DNA of 64,000 bases from Incurvaria masculella (taxonomy: Eukaryota; Arthropoda; Insecta; Lepidoptera; Incurvariidae): positions 19,169,021-19,233,020 of the forward strand of contig OX335642.1 of assembly GCA_946894095.1 (NCBI GenBank), written 5' to 3'. Each line of letters begins with the position of its first letter. Within the stretch, counting starts at the first letter, position 1. Shown here one piece after another: positions 39,101 through 48,100 of the stretch. The notes beneath the pieces are model-generated. The model ran no database searches. It was not told the origin of the DNA and saw only the letters and a list, made by a program, of their open reading frames with translations. A program made the translations under genes and the position numbers.

Positions 39101-42100
39101 ACACGTGGTATATATCTTGCCCGTCATGTGGTATTTTTATGTATGATTCACGAAAACAAACTCGATAATCTTAAATTTTAAAAATATTAAATCGTTTATT
39201 ATAAAAGCAGTACAAAAGCTCGATCTAGGAAATCCCCTGTGCTATTCTCTTTCCCCCATGGATTACACTCTTCATTTCACAGAACGTAAGCTGTGTTTGT
39301 AATTATAAAGAAGTGTTGGTAAATAGTACGATAGTCTAGCTAATTCGCGTAATAATAATTTCGTGCATACTTATCAAGTCAGTAGTTACATACATACAAA
39401 AACTGTTAGATGACAGACGACTTAATTTTAATTTTAATTTGAAACTTGCGCAGATATATAAACATTTAATATAATTACCCAGTAAATATACTCACCATTC
39501 ATCAGGGATAAGACGAATAGTTGACAATGTATCCAGTTCAATAAATTATGAAATATCTATCGACGCTATCGATAATCGCACATCCACAACTGGGCTTCAC
39601 TAGCTCATAAACTTTTATGGCCCCGACTGCACGTTTGGTTTGTAGGGAGTATAATAGTGACAATGGCTACGCTGCCGCTATTCGGATATGTTTCGGTCGC
39701 CACTCACGTCCTTCTTTACTCGATGAGGCTATGTTATACATTTTTCGTTAAGGCGGAAACACCACTCAAAACTTGAAAAAAAAGTCCAATAAAATATTAT
39801 TGTTATTCATTAAGACGAACAATATTCAAAATATGTCAAACTCTGAACTTCAAACTACAAATCCTGCTGTAACTATTCCAAGAAATTGTTAAAAAAAACC
39901 AATCATAAAAGGTCATTTGCTGTTCGTCACTTTGATATGACACTAATGTAAACTTTAAGGTTCTTTACAATCATACCTGTTTTTTCAATTCATGTTTCTG
40001 CAGCGCGGAAAGTAATAAAACCGGTATTTTCCATGCATAAAACGACTTTTGCCAAGCCACTCTGAATCTAACTAACTGTGGCAAATTCCTGAATCTTCTT
40101 TCCTTCGGCCTTAAATTTATATGGTCGCTTCTATTTTAGCATCGAGAATGTTGTTACACTCGTCTCGCCTAAGTGCGTGCGCCTGATATGCCAATAATAA
40201 GTCAATTTGAATGTCAGACGGCCACAAGCGCGCGAAAGTGAAACCAGAAAATAGCCATTTCTGGCCTTTCTCAATTCTGTGGTCGCTACAAATTACATAA
40301 TGTTTGTTTAGATGATAATCCTACAAATTTATGGAACTTTTTACAGTGATCCTCGATGGCATATAGATATTTCTGTTGCAGGTAATCTAAAACCAACACA
40401 AGCAACATATGGTAAATATTCCTATCTTGTTTGAATAATGTATATAACATTGTTCTGCATCAATGCAGTTAATACACAGTGATTCCACTACCCCCTACAC
40501 TTTTGGGATTCCAAACCATTGCATGTCATTGATTCTTGAATGTTATACCTATGCGAGCAGGTCCATGGTTCAGAAGGTTTATATGGTTTTCATATTAGGT
40601 GGGTACCTCGCGAGGGTTGATACGATCGAATTGGATGAAAGTGACAGTTAAAATAAAGTCGGTGTTTTCAATCCAATTCATGCAGCCGTTCTTATAAAGG
40701 GAGTATACTGGCATGGAACCTAATTGGAAGTGAGTCAGATTTGCATGAGGAATCAGGCCCGGATAAACAGGATCCACAATGATGCATGGGTTTTTGCGAT
40801 GTGGTTTGGCGAAGTAAACGCCATATTTATCCCTGTCTCATTTAAAACTTAGGCCCGGTTGCTGAAAGAGAAAGAGAATTTAACGTTAAAATAAAATAAG
40901 CCAGGCGTGGTTGTGCAAAGACATAGTCAATAGTAAAATTTGGTTTACGTTGAAACCCGTAATTTTTCGTGGAAAGAATCAACCAAGCTTTCTTCGGATT
41001 TTCTCTCAATTTTTTTTTCTAAATGTTTAGTGGAAAAACTAGGTACTTAATCATACGTTAAAATAACATTAATGTTTTGCTCTGCGACCAGGATTTAAGT
41101 CGACTCTCCGGGTTCACCGAGAGACTCGTTGATTAACTTTATGTTGTCTCTTTATGCAACTGGACCTTGGTTTTAAAGGTACGTAAATGTTACAGGGATA
41201 TTGGACATTATAATTCAACGGATAATCTACAATCCTCTGTGTTTTACAATAAATCAAACTGTAGCCACCTAAGGTTCGGTAAGTTCAGTAATGTTATGAA
41301 ATCACTGATGAAAGAAATTTATTTGACTATAATCCAGAAAATCAAAATAAGGTTAACAAATTATTACTACGACAAATTTATTTGGTCATGTCAAACTAGT
41401 ATAGCATTAGTAGTTCACCTCTCCCGGTCGGTACCAATTTAGACACAGTTCATAAAAGCGCCAAATAAAACAAAAACATAAACCGGCCAAGTGCGAGTCG
41501 GAGTCGCACACGATGGGTTCCGTACCATCGTACAAGATCTAATACAAAAAAAAACTGTTTTTTTGTATGGGGCCCCGCTTTATTTTTTATTATTTTTTAA
41601 TGTTACCTATTTGTTGTTATAGCGGCAAAATTAATACACACTCTGTGAAAATTTCAGCTGCCTACCTATTACGGTTCATGAGATACAGCCCTGTGACAGA
41701 CGGACGGACGGACGGACGGACAGCGGAGGCTTAGTAACAGGGTTCCGTTTTCACCCTTTGGGTACGGAACCCTAAAAACCAAAAAATCAGTTGTGTGCAC
41801 TGCTCACATATTAAACTTTTTGGTCATAAATTTATTCGGCAGCATTTTCAACTGATATGATTTAAATATGAACTGAAAATTAATAAAAAAATTAAGATTA
41901 TGTATATTAATTTCAAGGTAAGTATGTAGGTATTGGTTTTATGGATAGCCGATACACACTACTGTAATGTTATAAGTCTAGCTAGCACATATGTGAAGTA
42001 CCTGCCATGCCTGGGCCGTTGTTATATTGCACGGCTACATTGAACTGGACAGAAAAACATTAAAATTTTCACTGCCGCCTCGATAAATCGTTCATTTGAG

Positions 42101-45100
42101 ATCCAACCCGGGTGGAATTAACCCTACCACCTACTTACTGGAAGGGCACCATTTGTGTGGAATCCGAACCATAAATTACAAATCCCTTAGTTGCCTCTTA
42201 TGGCATGCGCGGGAAGATATGACTTTTTTAAGTTTCTTTGGGAATATGGTGTGTTGGTTAACTAATGTTACAACGTTGTTTTTCATTTCATCCATTTAGA
42301 TATGTGTAGAATAAAAAAAAAACGACCAATTTTGTATGGGGAAATGACTTGTTGGTGCCTGAACCGTACCCTTAGGTTATGTTATCGTTACAGGGCACAA
42401 AACGTGTGAATATTGTGCGTGCCGCTACAGAAGGCAGGTGTTTTGGCAGCTCTCCACTGTTCGTGGTCGTACATAGAGTACACAACGTCTTAGGGAGAGC
42501 GAACGGACCTATTATCGTTCTATGAATCATTTTAACTAGTCCTTTTCTCTCTTACTGACCAAAATATAACTTGTTTCTGAAGCACTGTTAGCATTTAGTT
42601 GAACACCAAGCACTGTTGTGATTTAAAACTCGATGAAACAAAAACCGGCCAAGTGCGAGTCGGACTCGCACACGAAGGGTTCCGTACCATCAAAATCCCG
42701 TTTTTTGTACCCCCTTTAATTTTAATTATTTTTTAATGTTACCTATTTGTTGTTATAGCGGCAAAATAAATAAACACTGTGAAAATTTGAGCAGTCTATC
42801 TGTTACGGTTACTGAGATACCTTGTGACAGACGGACGGACGGACGGACAGCGGAGGCTTAGCAATAGGGTTCCGTTGGCATCCTTTGGGTACGGAACCCT
42901 AAAAAGCATCAGTAAAATGAGAAATACTCTGCATTTGTCTCATTCTCTCAAGTTTAGTTTTCTGAAGGTTTACCAATTTACCTTTATTATCCATGGCAAG
43001 TAAGGTTTTTTATGTAACTGGAAATGGATAGCTAATACCACCGTCCTTATATTAACAAAATACCTCATTCGAATTAGGTGCCATGCCAGGACCTTCCCTT
43101 TATGAGAACGGCTGCATTTAACTGAATAGAAAACACGGGCAATTTTTAATTTCCGCTTCGACCATCTTTTCACCCCATGGTAAAAATCAGTGCGGGCTTA
43201 ACCCTAGTTAAGAGTTTTACGTGGATTCCCAACCATGGGACAGCGCGTATTTGTGACTAAATGCGCTTATTCAACTCAGAGAGAGAAAGACATTGGTGTA
43301 TGAACGGGGCAGGATCGAAGCCATTACATGGAGCTATTGCCGTTTCTTAAAATAACTTCATCGGTTCCACTATCTTTACTTTAAGTACATTGTTCCACGA
43401 AACACTTTAATTCATTAAATGTCCACACATTGGCTCTTTAATGAGTGACTGTAAAACTAGTCAAATTAAATCTCTCTAGTCTCATGATTACTTGGTTGAG
43501 CATCTTGTAGTGCGTGCGGTGTGGGCGACTTCCGCCGGGCGTCTTGCGACACAAGGGGCCATGAGATTGAAGGTCCATTGCGTTAATTAGTACAGATGTG
43601 CCTTGTGAGACTACACTCTTTCTTATCTTGAGAAGAAATTTTAAACAAGAAGCGACCACCATGGGAAGTTTCGTATGAGAAAGTGGTCTTTTAGCGCAGG
43701 GAAATTAAAATTTTAACTCTAATTGTCAGTACACCCACAGATTATACAAGTCTGCTAAATATGCATTTTACTGATCTACGCCACCGCTGCCATGTTTCGT
43801 CATTCATCCAAATGTTTTGTTTGATCTAGGTACCATGAGGTCTAATCATTTAATCTAGGTCCATACTGAACGATCTCTTCAGTAGCCCAGTAGTATATCT
43901 GTAATGCAGACATCTACTAGCTGCATAAAATAAATAAAAAGGTTTAAACTGGTACTAAAATCTTGGTAATTTAGACGAGAAGTACTACGCTACGCCCTTC
44001 CACTAGAAAACTTATAGAATTAGGTAAAAAAAAAGCACTTTTAGCAAGTAGGTAGAGAACAAAATTGCGACTGCATGTGTTTGATATTGCATGTGTTTTT
44101 TTGAGGAAAGTTCTGTGTGGGTTCCGGCAAGTAATAATAATACAGTGGGTCCATTGCATTTATTCCCCTGCATGTCGTAAGAGGCGACAAATGGAGTCAT
44201 CATTCGTGGTTCAGACTCCACTTAAACTTGTAGGTGCCATTAATTGCTTACTACTAGGTGGTAGGCTTTAACCCACCTGCATCTGTACAATCACATTAAA
44301 TTAACAATGGTTGCAGCGGCAGTGTGTTGGGCTAATATCAAGACAGTGGTGTAGTAATAGCAATCCCTGTCCAGCTGCAGAAAAAAGCCTGACCCTAAAA
44401 TAATTAAAAATTCCATGTGTAAAAAAGATTTTGCTGCTCAAGCGTGATGCTGTTTTGATGAACCCACTCCTTTATCCTCCGAGACAGTCAGGCCACCTTG
44501 AGGGTACTACAATCGGCAGATGTTAAATGTTAGTTGACCTTGGACTCTATCCAAACGAACGCACTCGGGGAAACAACAAATGACGTAGCAGAGATGGATG
44601 GGTTTCTGAGTGACCAAGGGGTAACCGGCGTAAGATGTGAGAAAATATGAGTGGGAAAGTTTCGAAATCGGAAGGTACTTAACAACCTTTTTGTGATATT
44701 TTTAATGATAGACCTAAAATGATCTACCTAGACTGTTCGAAAATGTCAAAGGTTACTGAATTTTTCTATATGGGTAGTCTACTGCTACAAAAACAAGAAT
44801 CTGTGGCATTTATCTATTCGAATGGATACTAATGATAATAAACGCCGAAACGATGTAAACATGGCAACTTGTCAAGAACACAGTTAATCACCGCAGCTGA
44901 ATTCCAGGCAACACTTACGTATATATACGGGGGGAACGGCAGAACGTCTAATATGCAGATCGTATAATGTCATATTTTAACAAAATTTTAAAACCATGCA
45001 CAACGTATAATCGGCAGATCGTATAATTTTATAAGTAGTGCATGAAGAAGTTTAAAAAATAAAATTACTTATTTCTCCATGCATAACGTATAATAGTCAC

Positions 45101-48100
45101 AACATATAATATTATAATCTTTATTTAACAAAAAAAGAAAACCATGCATATCATATAATCCAAAAACTTTTCATACGATAAGCGCTCTTATAGCGTAAGG
45201 AGGCCTTTCGAAATTGTAGCAAATATCGATTCGTAGCAATTTCAGCCTTAAATGTATCGTTATTAGGGCGCTTTATGCAGTGCTTCTTGGCATATTATAC
45301 GTTCTGCATGGTTTTCTTTTTTTGTGAATTCATGTTAGGAATATTATACGTTGTGACTATTATACGTTCTGCATGATGCAAAGAGTTGATTTTATTTTTA
45401 AACTTTATTCATGCACAACGTATAAAAATATACGTTGTGAATATTATACGATATGCATGGTTATGATTTTTTGGAGAAAAATATTTTTATACCTTGTGAA
45501 TATTATATGTAGTGAATACGACTCTGGGTAAATAGCTGGAATTTATTAATAGGTAATTGTGATGGTGTGGGGAAATTTTGCAATTTATAATAAGCATTTT
45601 TCTTGCATTAAGCCTCATATTTATAAGAAACTTAAAAGTTTATTTTAATACGTAACATATTTTTGGTAACTTACTAATTACAGGAATAGCCGACTAATGA
45701 CTGCGGCGCGATCTAGGTGCAAGAAAACACAAACCATATTTTTATAAACCTTACTAAGCCTCCGCTGTCCGTCCGTCCGTCCGGCTGTCACAGGGCTGTA
45801 TCTCATGAACCGTAACAGGTGGGAATATGAAATTTTCACAGATTACGTATTTATTTTGCCGCTATAACAACAAATAGGTAAAATTATAAAATAATAAATA
45901 TGAAAGGGGGGCCCCATACAAAAAACGTGTTTTTTTTTGGGGTAAATCTTGTACGATGGTACGGAACCCTTCGTGTGCGAGTTCGACTCGCAAATGGTCG
46001 GTTTTTGGGTTAAATCTTGTACGATGGTACGGAACCCTTCGTGTGCGAGTCCGACTCGCACTTGGCCGTTTTTTATGAAACCTGATAAGGATGGCTAATA
46101 CCACACAATTACAGTCATGATAATAGTCCGAATTATTTATTTATTTTATGAACGAGCAGGCTAAGCTGATGTGTCCATGTCTGGGTTTGCTGGTGTTTTA
46201 TTATTACGGTTACTTATAGTTTAGTGTTTTTAGCTGTTTGTCAAGACTTTTTTCAAAAGAATTGGTGGTGGGTGCTTGAATGACATCTTCTGGCAGCTTG
46301 TTCCTCATTTCCACTGATCTATTCGTCAGGAAGTGTTGTCTCCAGTTTGTTGAGCTGACAGTGGCATTGAGCTTTAGGCTATGACCTCGGAGATTACTAA
46401 TTAGTTGTCATGCCAGGGCCTACCCTTTATGAGCATGAAAACAGACAATTTTTCATTGCCACTTCGACCAGTTTCATACGATGCGGTGGGACCAACCACC
46501 TAGCAGGAGAAGGGAACGTGGAACAGCTCGCACTTATCCAACTAATAAAGAGGAAACAGCAGAAAGAGCAAGTCCTCTAGCCCCTACCCCACAAGCTGTA
46601 CTTTAGGTATTGTTTATGTCGCACGTTTTAAAATGTAAAACATTGAAAATAATGTTTCCTTCTATAATATCCTTCTCGTTAACTCACGCGAGTTTAGTTC
46701 GGTCTGGCCTGGCTGATACCCATGGATTTGTCATTCCATGGAGGGAATGCAGAAGCAGACGCATTCATGTTAGAAGCAAAAACACAAGGAAGTGGCGGTA
46801 ACAGTAGCAACGCAAATCATGGTTGGAGTTGAACCCTTATTCTGTACGTGCTTAAAAATTAATACAAATCACGTTGTGTGTAGCATCAAACATGGCAACA
46901 TTATTTAATTTTGTAAAAGCGACATTAGCTCGATGTCAGTTTACTTCATTAGATTAAAAAAACGACTTTAGAATGCAGGATTAATAAAACTGGTAAAACC
47001 AGAAATTGAGTGGTAAAGGAAGGTCACAACTACACGAATGAGTAAGTTTAGTAGGTGAACAAATTAACATACTGACACTGTAGAAACACATATGCTGATG
47101 ACATAATTCACTTGAATGCAATGAGTACATTATAGGGAAGTATGTAGTTATGTTGACTAATTGACAAAAGTAGCTAAACATCAGCTATGTAATCAACTTT
47201 GTTTGAGAAGAGCAGTTCGATTCCATTATTTTTCGATTTTTACAGGATGAAATTAGGATAACTATGTGGAGAAAGTGCCCCACTCCAATCACAAGAACTA
47301 AAAAAGAGCAGAGATTACCGTCCCTTTTACATTTCACAGATAAAAACCCCGCTATTGTCACAAGAAAATGGACAAAATAATATGTAAATTCTTTAAAAAC
47401 TTACTCCAGTGATACTTCTGAGATTACCGCGGTTGTTAGACATGTTTGAAAAATTTTATGGCTTTTAACGCTGCGACAAAAATCACTCCAGTTTCCATTG
47501 ATTGGAAATTCCTCAAGAAATTACCTATAAGTTGGGGTTGATTTAGATATAAGAATAAAACATTAGCATGAACTAATTTTATTAAATTTAAATTAATATA
47601 TTTTTTCAGCCATCGGCTAACAGCCTAAGGGCATTCTCCATCGACCAACATTTAGGATAATTTTTGTATTAAAATTACTATTGTTAGCAGCTTCAAGATA
47701 TCGAAAATGTATTGCAAACTGAAACATACAATCTAGGTGCACGGAACAGTCATTGCTCTTTTCTACTCAGTAAAGTACTGATCAGTTTAATAAGTAAGTT
47801 AACTAATAACAAAGGCATTGCAACTACCGACGATAAAATTTAGATTTGCGTGTATAGTAATAAATGACATCCATTTAGCGTTGTTTAAAATTTTAATCAT
47901 TGCTTTTTTTTTAGAGTTAAATGACCTTGAAAAATAGTCGATTTGTCAGGCAATTTTTTTGGTATTTTCTGTGCAGCTTCTTGGAAATCCGGCCCACGAT
48001 ACACTAAATTATTAAACAATATATTTATTGATCAAAGATGTTGTCAAGATCTGAACAGCTTATTTTGTGGGTAAGTTATTTTAAACCAGCTGCTGCACCT

